NCBI GenBank assembly: GCA_020073015.1
Contig: JAIQFZ010000003.1
Span: 18,358 to 82,357, forward strand
DNA: 64,000 bases
Reading direction: 5' to 3'
From: Terriglobia bacterium
GTDB taxonomy: Bacteria > Acidobacteriota > Terriglobia > Terriglobales > Acidobacteriaceae
This document shows, piece by piece, positions 24,776 to 33,576 of this stretch. Position numbers and translations under genes: made by a program. Numbering within the stretch: the first letter of the stretch is position 1; every line of letters starts with the position of its first letter. The notes under the pieces are model-generated. The model was given only the letters and a program-made list of their open reading frames with translations. It was not told the DNA's origin and searched no databases.

Positions 24776-26785
24776 TCACATCACGGCCGGCACGGTGATG
24801 CCCATGGCCGCTAGAATGCGCATCAACTCGCGGCGCACAACGGCCACCGTGGTCAATAGAAACTTCTTTCTGCCCTCGTCTGCTTCACTCAAGATTGGGA
24901 AGCGGTGGTAAAAGGTGTTGAACAGCTGGGCCAATTGGAAGGTGTGCTTGGCCAAATAGGCAGGCTCGGTAGTCGCGATGCATTGCCCCACGACGTAGGA
25001 CGTTTTGGCAGCGGCGATCCAGAGTCCCCAGATTTCGTCCCCTTCCGGGCCAGCGAGATACTTCGCAAAGTCCTCCGTGGAGACGGGGCTTGCCGCACAA
25101 AAGCTGTCTGGATCGAACCCACCTTTGCGGAAAATGTTCGTGGCGCGAACCACTGCGTACTGGGTATAGGGTCCGGTTTCTCCCTCGAAGCTAAGCGCAT
25201 CTTCGAAATCAAACGCGATCACGGAAGGCTTCGTGTACTTCAACATGAAGTAACGCAGCGCGCCGATGGCGATCTGCGCCGCGGTCGATGCCCGCTCCGC
25301 TTCGCTCAACTCTGGATGCCTGGAATCGACTTCCTTGCGGGCGGATGCGATCAGCGCGTCGAGCAAGTCGTCGGCCTTCACACCGAAACCCTTGCGGCCG
25401 GAGACCTCGATCCACGATCGCGCCTTGTCTTCTTCGCTCAGGTCATAGCCCAGTTCCGCGGCACAGCGGGGCGTGAGCGCGACCATCTCGTAGGAAAAGT
25501 GCGTGTAGCGGTCGGCGGCTTCTCCATGGCCGAGCCCGCGCAGCGCCTCGACCACCGTGTTCTGCGCTTCGGCTTGGCGGGCGTCAATCACGTTGTAGAT
25601 CTCGGCCACATCGCCAAAATGCGGATGCTCTTTCTCGCCGTCGGTGGTCGAGATCCAGCAATCATGCTGGTTGGGATAGCGGAAGAACTTGAGATAGCCG
25701 AAGTCCCGCCCCAGCAAACCGAACTTCCACATGTGGTAGGCGATGTCTTTGCCGACGTAACCGACGGTGCCGTTCGAGCGGACGATGACTTTCTGATCTT
25801 CTTCGCTGATCTTGGTTTCCTCTGTGTCCCCGGAGCCTGCCCTGAGCGAAGCCGAAGGGCCCTCTGTGGTTAAAGCAGTTCCCGCTCGCCGCATGATCCA
25901 GCAGCCTTTGTTCTTACCCTCGGTCTCATACGTAAGCACGCCGGCTTCTTTCAGCTTGGTGAAGGCAGCGTCCCAAAAATGCAAATGGAGAATCTCGCTC
26001 TCGCGAGGCAAAAAGTCGTATTCAATGTCCAGCCGGTCCATGGTCTCGAGGTGACGTTTCAGCACAGCCGTCGAGATCAGGTCAGCGATCGCAGCGATCT
26101 CGTTGTTCCCTTCCTCGATTGCATGCAGCACAGCGGCTCGGGTCTGCAGATTCTGCTTGTCCTGCTCGTACCATTGTGAGACGCGCGCATACAGGTCCCA
26201 GCAGTAAAAGTCAAAACGTGGAGCGGCCGCGAGCGCTTCAATTTGGCCGCGGGACTTCTCTTCCAGATACAGAAAACCCACCACCACGTCGGCCACCTGC
26301 ACGCCCGTGTTGTCGATGTAATTCTGGATGTCCACTTCCCTGCCCGCGAAACGCAGCAGACGGACGAACGTGTCGCCCAGGATCGCGTTGCGCAGATGTC
26401 CAATGTGGGCAGCCTTGTTGGGATTGATGCTGGAGTGCTCGACCAGCACTTTGCCAGGCGGGACGGCGGCGGCCGGGGCTTGATCGGCAGCGAGCGCCGC
26501 GGCTATCTCAGCGCGCTTTACCCGAACATTGATGTAGCCCGCGCCGGCGATCTCGAACTTCTCGATTCCCGCCACCGGCCCAATTCCAGCTACGATCTCT
26601 TCGGCGATCTTGCGCGGCGGCTTGCGCAGCTTGCGGGCAAGTTCGAAGGCAATCGGCAGAGCGTACTCCCCGAATTCGATTTTCGGAGGCTGTTCGATGA
26701 CGACGGCCGCAATTTCGAGCTGATAGGTTCGGCGCAGGAAATCGCGCACGGATTCGGCCAGCCGGCTTTCCAGGTGTCGGTACAA
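24776..26785 (-). CDS. argS: Arginyl-tRNA synthetase
   Basis: 669 residues, longer than the usual 550-590. The N-terminal additional domain (about 1-110) contains EFGEYALPIAFELARKL. The HIGH motif is HIGHLRNAILG at about 126-136. The KMSKS equivalent is VSGRKGFGVKADDLL, and a C-terminal DALR anticodon-binding domain ends RRELMRILAAMGI. Part of the extra length is an insert around residues 305-325, where STEGPSASLRAGSG is encoded by an interspersed palindromic repeat (25833-25864). It charges tRNA-Arg and is essential, so the insert must be tolerated, probably in a surface loop. Confidence 0.95.
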   Translation of the reverse strand: MYRHLESRLAESVRDFLRRTYQLEIAAVVIEQPPKIEFGEYALPIAFELARKLRKPPRKIAEEIVAGIGPVAGIEKFEIAGAGYINVRVKRAEIAAALAADQAPAAAVPPGKVLVEHSSINPNKAAHIGHLRNAILGDTFVRLLRFAGREVDIQNYIDNTGVQVADVVVGFLYLEEKSRGQIEALAAAPRFDFYCWDLYARVSQWYEQDKQNLQTRAAVLHAIEEGNNEIAAIADLISTAVLKRHLETMDRLDIEYDFLPRESEILHLHFWDAAFTKLKEAGVLTYETEGKNKGCWIMRRAGTALTTEGPSASLRAGSGDTEETKISEEDQKVIVRSNGTVGYVGKDIAYHMWKFGLLGRDFGYLKFFRYPNQHDCWISTTDGEKEHPHFGDVAEIYNVIDARQAEAQNTVVEALRGLGHGEAADRYTHFSYEMVALTPRCAAELGYDLSEEDKARSWIEVSGRKGFGVKADDLLDALIASARKEVDSRHPELSEAERASTAAQIAIGALRYFMLKYTKPSVIAFDFEDALSFEGETGPYTQYAVVRATNIFRKGGFDPDSFCAASPVSTEDFAKYLAGPEGDEIWGLWIAAAKTSYVVGQCIATTEPAYLAKHTFQLAQLFNTFYHRFPILSEADEGRKKFLLTTVAVVRRELMRILAAMGITVPAVM
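25833..25864. repeat. Interspersed palindromic repeat inserted in frame in argS
   Basis: cctgccctgagcgaagccga plus agggc forms arms gccct/agggc around gagcgaagccga. It is related to the arms at 37577-37602 and 37643-37668 (cctgagcgaagcgaagg). It is translated on the minus strand as PSASLRAGSG. Confidence 0.75.
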
Positions 26786-26888
26786 GAAGTCCTCTAAATG
26801 ATTGAATAAACTAGTGATTCTAACAAACTTGTGATGGGCCGCGGGTTTGACGGTGATGGCGCGGCAACCTATGATGAAAAATTGTCTT

Positions 26889-26967
26889 CTGGTCGTTGGT
26901 CGTCAGTCGCTAGTCGCTGGCGAACTCGGGCTCGACACCGGGTTGTGAACGACCGACGACCAACGAC
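26889..26967. repeat. Long imperfect palindrome between divergent argS and larC
   Basis: Left arm about 26889-26907 (gtcgttggtcgtcagtcg) and right arm about 26950-26967 (cgaccgacgaccaacgac) are near-perfect inverted copies, separated by about 42 bases. It ends just before the larC start codon, and may affect larC translation or be a mobile palindrome. Confidence 0.65.
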
Positions 26968-26973
26968 TGTTCT

Positions 26974-28308
26974 ATGCGCATTGCCTACCTCGATTGTTTT
27001 TCCGGCATTAGCGGCGACATGTTCCTGGGCGCGCTGGTGGATGCCGGGGTGTCTCCGGAACTGCTCGAAGCCACGGTGGCAGCGCTCGATATTGGGGCAC
27101 GGCTGCAAGTCTCACGCGTGATGCGGGGTGGAGTCTCCGCGACGAAAGTCGATGTGTATTCCCACGGGGAGAAGGATTTGCCGCGCGAAGTATTTTGGGC
27201 GCAGCAGGGACACCGTTCTAGAGCATACGCTCACTCTCATGGAGATATGCAGCACGAGCGTCATGAGTCTGACGCGCGGCAGCACGACCCAGGCAAACAG
27301 TCTTCGCGGGCAGGAATGCCCGCGCCACACGAGCATAGCCGCGGACTGAACGAAATTCGCGGGATCATCGCGAAGGCCGCGATCAGCAGCACCGTGAAAG
27401 GCACCGCGATTCGCATATTCGAGGCGCTGGGCGCAGCCGAGGCCGAGATCCACAATACTTCTATTGAGAAGGTTCACTTTCACGAGGTCGGCGCCGTGGA
27501 TGCGATGGTTGACATCGTCTGCGCGGCGGTCGGAGCCGAGGCCCTCGGTGTGGATGAATGGGTTTGCTCACCGCTGAACGTGGGTGGAGGAACTGTAGAG
27601 TGTGCCCATGGCACGCTTCCGGTGCCTGCTCCGGCGACCCTGAAGTTGCTGAAAAATGCGCCGGTGTATTCGTCCGGACCTCAGGTGGAATTGGTAACGC
27701 CGACGGGTGCCGCGATCGTGAAAGAGTTGGCTGCGCGTTTTGGCTCTTTCCCGTCGATGAAGATCGAAAAGGCCGGTTATGGCGCGGGCAGCCGTGATAT
27801 TCCCAACCATCCCAACCTGCTGCGTTTGAGCATCGGCGAAGCGACGGCAACGCTCAGCGCTCCCTCCGAAACCATCACCGTGCTCGAGGCGAATCTTGAC
27901 GATCTCAGCCCGCAGGTCCTCGCGTACGCCATGGAACGCTTGCTGGGAGAAGGCGCGCTCGATGTATTCAGTGCTCCCGTGCAGATGAAGAAGAACCGTC
28001 CGGGCGCGCTGCTGACCGTGCTCGCGAAACCGGAAGACGCCGATCGACTCGCGAAACTGATCTTTGCGGAGACCACAACCCTGGGAATCCGCCGGCGCGA
28101 AGAGCGCCGCTACACGCTGCCTCGGCGCTGGGAAAACGTACAGACGAATTGGGGACCGGTGCGAATCAAAATCGCCAGCATGAACGGCACAATCTCGAAT
28201 TACGCACCGGAATACGAAGACTGCCGGGCGTTGGCGGAAGCACATCACGTCCCGCTGAAGACCGTCATCGAAGACGCCATGCGAAAATATGTAGCTGCTG
28301 GCTTCTAG
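26974..28308 (+). CDS. larC: Nickel-pincer cofactor biosynthesis protein LarC (undivided)
   Basis: 444 residues. The N-terminus YLDCFSGISGDMFLGALVDAG is the LarC signature. HFHEVGAVDAMVDIVCA and the segment VELVTPTGAAIVKELA are also typical, and the C-terminal half (VLEANLDDLSPQVLAYAMER) matches the LarC2 part. LarC inserts Ni into the pincer nucleotide of lactate racemase-type enzymes. In some lactobacilli it is made by frameshift from two ORFs; here it is one frame. A His-rich linker (about 85-130) contains a repeat-encoded stretch (27306-27330). LarA, LarB and LarE are not in the window. The last residues and the TAG lie in a palindrome arm. Confidence 0.93.
   Translation: MRIAYLDCFSGISGDMFLGALVDAGVSPELLEATVAALDIGARLQVSRVMRGGVSATKVDVYSHGEKDLPREVFWAQQGHRSRAYAHSHGDMQHERHESDARQHDPGKQSSRAGMPAPHEHSRGLNEIRGIIAKAAISSTVKGTAIRIFEALGAAEAEIHNTSIEKVHFHEVGAVDAMVDIVCAAVGAEALGVDEWVCSPLNVGGGTVECAHGTLPVPAPATLKLLKNAPVYSSGPQVELVTPTGAAIVKELAARFGSFPSMKIEKAGYGAGSRDIPNHPNLLRLSIGEATATLSAPSETITVLEANLDDLSPQVLAYAMERLLGEGALDVFSAPVQMKKNRPGALLTVLAKPEDADRLAKLIFAETTTLGIRRREERRYTLPRRWENVQTNWGPVRIKIASMNGTISNYAPEYEDCRALAEAHHVPLKTVIEDAMRKYVAAGF
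27306..27330. repeat. Partial GCGGACA-family palindrome inside larC
   Basis: Arms gcgggca (27306-27312) and tgcccgc (27317-27323) with loop ggaa, then gccacac. This is the same design as the right half of the element at 43021-43100 (gcggaca-ggaa-tgtccgc-gccacac). It is translated in frame as SRAGMPAPH within the His-rich linker. Confidence 0.7.
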
Positions 28309-28354
28309 CAACCCTTTGACGAGCCCTGGTTGCTGGAAGCTAGAAGCCAGCAGC
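28291..28354. repeat. Palindrome spanning the larC 3' end
   Basis: Left arm 28294-28309 (gctgctggcttctagc) and right arm 28339-28354 are perfect 16-base inverted copies. The left arm encodes the last residues and TAG stop of LarC. The loop is about 29 bases. It belongs to the same family as 32982-33078, 37054-37135 and 60988-61076. Confidence 0.85.
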
Positions 28355-28371
28355 AGCCAGCAGTCTAACTC

Positions 28372-30354
28372 ATGAGCAAAAAGTTCTACATCACGACTCC
28401 GATTTACTACGTGAATGCGCGTCCGCACATTGGACACGCCTACACCACCATTGCCTGCGACACGATCGCCCGCCGCCACCGCCTGCTCGGCGATGACACC
28501 TTTTTCCTCACCGGAACCGACGAGCACGGGCAGAAGATCGAGCGCGCCGCCCAGGCGGCCGGGAAGACGCCGCAGGAGTTTGCCGATGAAGTATCGAATG
28601 CCTTCCGCGCCAGCTGGGATCGTCTCGGACTTTCCTACGACGACTTCATCCGCACCACGTCGGATCGTCACAAGCAGGGCGTGCAGGCGCTGTGGCGAAG
28701 GATTCGAGACAATGGCTATATCTACAAGGGCACCTATACCGGCCAGTACTGCGTTTTCGATGAACTGTATGTCGATGCAGTCGGGCCGGGCGCTCCCTGC
28801 CCGGACTGCGGACGGCCCACCGAGACCGTTCACGAAGAGAACTACTACTTCAAGCTCTCCGCCTTCCAGGACAAGCTGATCCAGCTTTATACGGAACAGC
28901 CGAACTTCATTCGCCCGGAAACGCGCCGGAATGAAGTGCTGTCGTTCGTTCGCTCAGGTCTGCGCGATCTGTCCATCAGTCGCTCGACGTTTTCGTGGGG
29001 GATCCCAGTACCTGACGATCCGAAGCACGTGACCTACGTCTGGCTGGACGCGCTCGCCAACTACATCACCGCGCTCGGCTTTGGCTCGAACGACACGAGC
29101 AAATTCGAGAAATATTGGCCCGCCGACGTGCACATGATCGGCAAAGAGATCGTGCGCTTTCACTGCGTCTACTGGCCGGCGTTCCTGATGGCTGCGGGAC
29201 TGTCTCTCCCCAAGGGCATCACCGCGCACGGCTGGCTGCTGTTTGAAGAAAACAAGATGTCGAAGTCGCGCGGAAATATCGTGCGCGCCGAGACCATCGT
29301 CGATGTGCTCGGTATCGACGCGCTGCGCTACTTCCTGCTGAGAGAGATCGTCTTTGGACAGGACGGATCGTTCAGCTTCGACGCGCTGGTACAGCGCTAC
29401 AACGCCGATCTGGCAAACGGCCTGGGTAACCTGGCGAGCCGTACGCTCACGATGATTACCCGCTACTTCAAGGGCGAAGTTCCGTACCCGTCACACACCG
29501 CGCGCACCCCGGCCGACGAAGCGATTGTGGACGCGGCCGGAAAGGCCATCACGGAATACGGCGCTCTGTTCGACCAATACCAGTTTTCACGAGCGCTGGA
29601 AACAGCGTGGGGATTGGTTGCCGCTGTCGACAAGTACATCGTCGAAAACGAGCCCTGGTCGCTCGGTGAAAAACAGGATGAAGAAAGCCGCAGGCGGCTG
29701 GCAACTGTCCTCTACACCAGTGCGGAGGCTTTGCGCATTGTGACTGCGCTGGCGCATCCGGTCATGCCCGACGCCACCGCGAAGATCTGGGCGCAGTTGG
29801 GTCTTGGAGATATCAGGAAGTTCGATCTGTCGCAGTTGCAGTGGGGACAACTGCATCTGGGCACGAAGCTGGGCGAGGTGCAAGCCGTGTTCCCGCGCGC
29901 GGACAAATCAGCTATCGAAAGGATGCAGAAAATGGAAGAACAGAGTGGAGGGACGGGCGTCTCGCCCGTCCAGCCGAGCGAAGCTCAGCCAGTTGCTGGT
30001 GCTAAGCCAGCGGCCGCGATTCCCGAGGGCAAGATTAGCATCGACGATTTCGCCAAGGTCGAATTGCGTGTGGCCCAGGTGAAGACGGCCGAGCGCGTCA
30101 AAGGCGCGGATAAACTGCTGCGGATCGAAGTCGATCTCGGCACGGAAGTCCGCCAACTTGTCGCTGGCATCGCCGAAGCGTACGCGCCTGAGTCCCTAAT
30201 CGGGCGAAAGGTGGTGATCGTGGCCAATCTCGCACCTCGCAAATTGCGCGGATTGGAGTCGAACGGCATGATTGTGGCCGCGTCGCCCGAGGGCGGGAAA
30301 CCGGTGCTGGCTAGCTTTCTGGAAGATGTGCCGGTGGGCACTCGACTGAAATAG
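28372..30354 (+). CDS. metG: Methionyl-tRNA synthetase
   Basis: 660 residues. The HIGH motif is PHIGHAY at residues 18-24, KMSKSRGN is near residue 295, and the Zn knuckle is CPDCGRP near 143. After the anticodon-binding helical domain (to about 520) comes a repeat-encoded linker (GGTGVSPVQPSEA, near 527-539). Then follows the C-terminal tRNA-binding OB domain (FAKVELRVAQVKTAERVKGA, LVAGIAEAY, NLAPRKLRGLESNGMIVAA), which makes the enzyme dimeric in this class. It charges both initiator and elongator tRNA-Met. The repeat lies exactly between two domains. Confidence 0.97.
   Translation: MSKKFYITTPIYYVNARPHIGHAYTTIACDTIARRHRLLGDDTFFLTGTDEHGQKIERAAQAAGKTPQEFADEVSNAFRASWDRLGLSYDDFIRTTSDRHKQGVQALWRRIRDNGYIYKGTYTGQYCVFDELYVDAVGPGAPCPDCGRPTETVHEENYYFKLSAFQDKLIQLYTEQPNFIRPETRRNEVLSFVRSGLRDLSISRSTFSWGIPVPDDPKHVTYVWLDALANYITALGFGSNDTSKFEKYWPADVHMIGKEIVRFHCVYWPAFLMAAGLSLPKGITAHGWLLFEENKMSKSRGNIVRAETIVDVLGIDALRYFLLREIVFGQDGSFSFDALVQRYNADLANGLGNLASRTLTMITRYFKGEVPYPSHTARTPADEAIVDAAGKAITEYGALFDQYQFSRALETAWGLVAAVDKYIVENEPWSLGEKQDEESRRRLATVLYTSAEALRIVTALAHPVMPDATAKIWAQLGLGDIRKFDLSQLQWGQLHLGTKLGEVQAVFPRADKSAIERMQKMEEQSGGTGVSPVQPSEAQPVAGAKPAAAIPEGKISIDDFAKVELRVAQVKTAERVKGADKLLRIEVDLGTEVRQLVAGIAEAYAPESLIGRKVVIVANLAPRKLRGLESNGMIVAASPEGGKPVLASFLEDVPVGTRLK
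29947..29989. repeat. REP-like element inserted in frame in metG
   Basis: GGAG (29948-29951 region) is followed by a perfect hairpin with arms ggacgggcg (29951-29959) and cgcccgtcc (29963-29971). A second, imperfect hairpin gccgagc-gaa-gctcagc follows. The same two-hairpin element is found in reverse order at 30365-30412. It encodes GGTGVSPVQPSEAQ between the catalytic and tRNA-binding domains. Confidence 0.75.
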
Positions 30355-30364
30355 TCCCCGCGCT

Positions 30365-30412
30365 GCCGAGCTTCGCTCGGCTGGACAGCCGGGGGCGGCT
30401 GTCCCTACGTGA
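30365..30412 (-). repeat. Two-hairpin REP element between metG and tatD
   Basis: Hairpin gccgagc-ttc-gctcggc (30365-30381) is followed by a hairpin with arms ggacagccg (30383-30391) and cggctgtcc (30396-30404), then ctac. On the minus strand it begins GTAG, the REP tetranucleotide. It is the inverted counterpart of the element inside metG and directly abuts the start of the TatD gene. Confidence 0.8.
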
Positions 30413-30414
30413 AC

Positions 30415-31239
30415 ATGTTCATCGACTCCCACGCTCATCTCGAGGGCAAGCGCTACGACGCGGACCGGGACCAGGTGCTGGCTCGGGCGAAACAGAGCGG
30501 CATTGTTGCCTATCTCGCTATCGGCAACGGCAACGGCCCTGACACTGCCGACTGCGGAATCCAACTCGCCGAACAATACAACGGGAAGCCAGAGTACCCG
30601 CAAATCTGGACGAGCGTCGGTATTCATCCCCACGAAGCTAGTCTCGCAAACGACACCGCATACGCCCGACTGGAGCAGTGGGCCCGCCATCCCCGGGTCA
30701 TCGCCTGGGGTGAAATGGGCCTGGATTACTTTTACGATCACTCACCGCGGGAGGTACAGAAAGCCGTCTTCCGACAGCAGACGGAACTGGCAAGAGCGGC
30801 CAAGCTGCCGATCATCATTCACTGCCGTCCATCCGACAACAGCGAGAACGCCTGGGACGATTGCCTGGCGCTGATCGGCCAGCATTGGACTTCCAGCGGA
30901 TTGGGCGGCATTCTGCACTGCTTCACGGGCACGGTCGAGCATGCCCGGCGTGGCCTGGACCTGGGCTTCATGATTTCCTTCGCCGGCAACATCACATTCC
31001 CCAAAGCGCAGAATATTCGCGATGCGGCGCAGATGGTGCCGCTCGACCGCATGCTGATCGAGACCGATTCTCCCTATCTGGCGCCGATTCCGCATCGCGG
31101 ACAGCGCAACGAGCCCGCATTCGTGAAAGAAGTTGCGGCGCAGATCGGAGCCTTGCGCGATCAGACAATGGAGGAAATCGGTCGGCAAACCACGGCGAAC
31201 TTTTGCAGATTCTTTGCTCTGGGCGAAATGACCTCCTGA
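30415..31239 (+). CDS. TatD-family metal-dependent DNase
   Basis: 274 residues from ATG 30415; a GTG six bases upstream is also possible. The metal site starts with FIDSHAHLEG and continues with GEMGLDYFYDHSP (Glu), IHCRP (His), LHCFTG (His) and ETDSPYLAP (Asp), all TatD hallmarks. TatD proteins are 3'-5' exonucleases or D-aminoacyl-tRNA deacylase-like hydrolases. The gene often follows metG in bacteria, as here. There is no good ribosome binding site because a REP hairpin occupies the upstream bases, so expression may depend on read-through from metG. Confidence 0.93.
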   Translation: MFIDSHAHLEGKRYDADRDQVLARAKQSGIVAYLAIGNGNGPDTADCGIQLAEQYNGKPEYPQIWTSVGIHPHEASLANDTAYARLEQWARHPRVIAWGEMGLDYFYDHSPREVQKAVFRQQTELARAAKLPIIIHCRPSDNSENAWDDCLALIGQHWTSSGLGGILHCFTGTVEHARRGLDLGFMISFAGNITFPKAQNIRDAAQMVPLDRMLIETDSPYLAPIPHRGQRNEPAFVKEVAAQIGALRDQTMEEIGRQTTANFCRFFALGEMTS

Positions 31240-31371
31240 ACTGTCGTTCGTGTGCCCATAGAACGATACTTCTGATACCCTCAAGAGTTAAGTGGGGGAG
31301 ATGTTTGCTCGAAGCTCGTGGCTCGTGGCCAAAGCAGCAGCATGACAATCTAAGAGCGTAAGCACTAGCAC

Positions 31372-31869
31372 ATGCCCGACAACACATTCGATATCGTCAG
31401 CAAGATCGACCTGCAGGAAGTTTCAAACGCGATCCAGCAGGCGATGAAGGAAATTACAACTCGCTTCGATTTGAAGGACTCCAAGTCGCAAATCGCGCTG
31501 GAGGGTAAGGATGCGATCATTCTCCACTCGGCCGACGAGTACAAGATGAAGGCGGTCAATGACGTTTTCCAGCAGAAACTGGTGAAACGCGGCGTACCGC
31601 TCAAAGGGCTGACCTACGGGGCGCTTGAGCCCGCGGCGAGCAGTACCGTGAAGCAGAAGATCACGATGCAGCAAGGCATTCCGATCGAAAAAGCGCGCGA
31701 GATCGTGAAGGTGATCAAAGAGTCCAAGAAGAAGGTGCAAGCATCGATCCAGGGCGACCTGGTGCGTGTCAGCGGCAAAGACCGCGATACACTGCAGGAG
31801 ATCATCGCACTCTTGCGGCAAAAAGACTTCGGCATCGATATGCAGTTCACGAATTATCGTACGAACTGA
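31372..31869 (+). CDS. yajQ: YajQ-family nucleotide-binding protein
   Basis: 165 residues, the usual length. It starts NTFDIVSKIDLQEVSNAIQQ. The motif ALEGKDAIILHSADEYK and the C-terminal RVSGKDRDTLQEIIALLRQK cover the two ferredoxin-like RNA-binding subdomains. Xanthomonas homologues bind c-di-GMP and act in regulation. It stands alone between tatD and the polyprenyl synthase, so no local partner is indicated. Confidence 0.94.
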   Translation: MPDNTFDIVSKIDLQEVSNAIQQAMKEITTRFDLKDSKSQIALEGKDAIILHSADEYKMKAVNDVFQQKLVKRGVPLKGLTYGALEPAASSTVKQKITMQQGIPIEKAREIVKVIKESKKKVQASIQGDLVRVSGKDRDTLQEIIALLRQKDFGIDMQFTNYRTN

Positions 31870-31994
31870 ACGCTTGAACCGCAGAGCACGCGGAGGACGC
31901 AGAGTTTCCTGGATGGAAGCGCATCGTGTTAGCAATCAGCTACTCTGCGTGCTTGCGTTCTCCGGTTAGAGATTTTTGGCGATCGGATCCCTAG

Positions 31995-32984
31995 TTGAGT
32001 GCAACCACGGCCATTAACGGGAAAGAGATCTTCGATTTGCTGCGCGACGACATTGTCGCCATTGAGGAACAGTTCGGACGCGACACGGTCTCGAACGTAG
32101 CAGCGATCACGGAGATCGGCGAGTACTTGCGTGCTGGCGGCGGCAAGCGGATCCGGCCCGCGCTACTGCTGCTGTCCGCCAAGCTGTTCCACTACAAAGG
32201 GACCGGCGCGGTCAAGCTCGCCTCGGTCGTGGAAATCATCCACACCGCCACGCTGGTTCATGACGACATCATCGACGAAGCCCAGACGCGCCGCGGACGG
32301 CCCGCTGCCAACACGCGATGGGGCAACTCAAAATGCGTGCTGGCCGGGGACTGGCTCTACATGCAGGCCTTCAAGATCGCCGTCCAGGAGCGCAACTTCC
32401 GCATCCTCGACGTGCTGATTGAATTGACCCAGCAGATGGTCGAGGGTGAACTGCTGCAGATGGAAAAACTGGGCAAGCTCATCTCGCCGCAGGAGTATCT
32501 CGACCTGATCTACCGCAAGACGGCCTGCCTGTTCTCGGTGTGCATGCGGGTAGGAAGCATCCTCGGGGGCGCGAACGCCGAACAGGAACAGCGCCTGGGG
32601 CAGTACGGCCATGACCTTGGGATGGCCTTTCAGATCGTCGACGATGTCCTCGACCTCACCGCATCCGAGAGTGTGCTGGGAAAGCCGGTAGCCAGTGACC
32701 TGCGCGAAGGCAAAGTCACCATGGCGGTGATTCATGCGCTCGAGCGCTGCACTCCCGAGGAACGAAAGCAGATTGAAACCGTCTTGCGCGACCGCGCTTT
32801 CAACGGTGTCACGCACGCCGACATTCTGTCGATCCTGAACCGCTACGGCTCGCTCGAGTTTGCTTCCAAAGAAGCCTCGCGTTATGCCGAATCGGCGCGC
32901 AACGCAATTTGTGTGTTCCCCGACTCGGAAATCAAGCGCGCGCTGCTGTGGGCGCCGGAGTTCGTGGTGGTGAGAGAAAAGTAG
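31995..32984 (+). CDS. Polyprenyl diphosphate synthase (IspB-type)
   Basis: 329 residues, TTG start with a poor ribosome binding site. The first Asp-rich motif is LVHDDIIDEAQTRRGRPA near residue 85-102, and the second is FQIVDDVLDLT near 212-222. GGKRIRP near residue 48 binds the homoallylic substrate. This is a trans-type long-chain prenyltransferase that probably makes the C40-C50 side chain of menaquinone or ubiquinone. The chain length cannot be read safely. The TAG stop is at the outer end of a palindrome that runs to the TAG stop of the convergent RidA gene. Confidence 0.9.
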   Translation: MSATTAINGKEIFDLLRDDIVAIEEQFGRDTVSNVAAITEIGEYLRAGGGKRIRPALLLLSAKLFHYKGTGAVKLASVVEIIHTATLVHDDIIDEAQTRRGRPAANTRWGNSKCVLAGDWLYMQAFKIAVQERNFRILDVLIELTQQMVEGELLQMEKLGKLISPQEYLDLIYRKTACLFSVCMRVGSILGGANAEQEQRLGQYGHDLGMAFQIVDDVLDLTASESVLGKPVASDLREGKVTMAVIHALERCTPEERKQIETVLRDRAFNGVTHADILSILNRYGSLEFASKEASRYAESARNAICVFPDSEIKRALLWAPEFVVVREK

Positions 32985-33078
32985 CTGCTAGCTACTAGCT
33001 GTTGGCTTCTGGCAAGCGAGTCGGAATGCTCAGGGGATGTCGATTCGAGGTTTGCTAGAAGCTAGCAGCCAGAAGCTA
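32982..33078. repeat. Stop-to-stop palindrome between convergent polyprenyl synthase and ridA
   Basis: Left arm tagctgctagctactagctg, continuing ttggcttctgg. The right arm runs about 33052-33078 (tgctagaagctagcagcc, continuing agaagctag). The outer ends are the TAG stops of both convergent genes (32982-32984 and minus-strand 33078-33076). It may serve as a shared 3' hairpin. Confidence 0.8.
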
Positions 33079-33468
33079 GCGACTTTCTTTCACCGCCATC
33101 CCCAGCATCTCAAACCGCCCGTTCTTCAGCAGCGGCCCCGACCCTAAGAATGCCCTCGCCGGAAATTCGCGCGAGAAAAACTTTACGTAGGCCGCGTTAA
33201 ACCGCTCCCACAAAGAAACGTCCGGGCAGTGAACCTGCACCCAGACCAGGCTGTCCATCGACATGCCGGCTTCTCGCAACACCGCCTGGAAGCCATCGAA
33301 CAATAGGGCTAGTTCGGCATCGACATCTTCTGGGGCCAGGCCCGTCACTGGATCGATGCCAATCCGCCCCGACAGATACAACGTGTCTCCAATCAGAACG
33401 CCGTCGCTGAAAGGCAATCCGGCGGGACGGTTCGGCAGATTGATATATCGGCGGTTCTGAGCTGACAT
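33076..33468 (-). CDS. RidA/YjgF family enamine deaminase
   Basis: 130 residues, the standard RidA length. Motifs include GDTLYLSGRIGIDPVTGL, the central helix, and FPARAFLGSGPL, where the Arg corresponds to the substrate carboxylate-binding Arg of RidA. The typical last motif (E-x-x-x-x-A) is represented by FEMLGMAVK. RidA proteins hydrolyse reactive 2-aminoacrylate-type enamines. The loop after the Arg differs from E. coli RidA, so it is better called a RidA-family member than RidA itself. Confidence 0.88.
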   Translation of the reverse strand: MSAQNRRYINLPNRPAGLPFSDGVLIGDTLYLSGRIGIDPVTGLAPEDVDAELALLFDGFQAVLREAGMSMDSLVWVQVHCPDVSLWERFNAAYVKFFSREFPARAFLGSGPLLKNGRFEMLGMAVKESR

Positions 33469-33576
33469 GTACCCTCCTGAAGTCGTACCAATTTATCAGG
33501 CTTTCTCCGCGAAGAACCATGGCAGCCGGACCGCCGGGAGTTTTGCGATTGTTATACTGAGTGAACCATTTTCTCC

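Noticed and set aside
26974..28308. A programmed frameshift in larC as in lactobacilli
   Set aside because: Both halves are in one continuous frame here, so no frameshift is needed.
28291..28371. A tRNA gene suggested by hairpins between larC and metG
   Set aside because: The structure is one long palindrome, not a cloverleaf, and lacks T-arm and anticodon-arm consensus.
27568..28833. A 421-residue minus-strand ORF opposite larC and metG
   Set aside because: Covers two conserved genes on the other strand and the palindrome between them; no domain.
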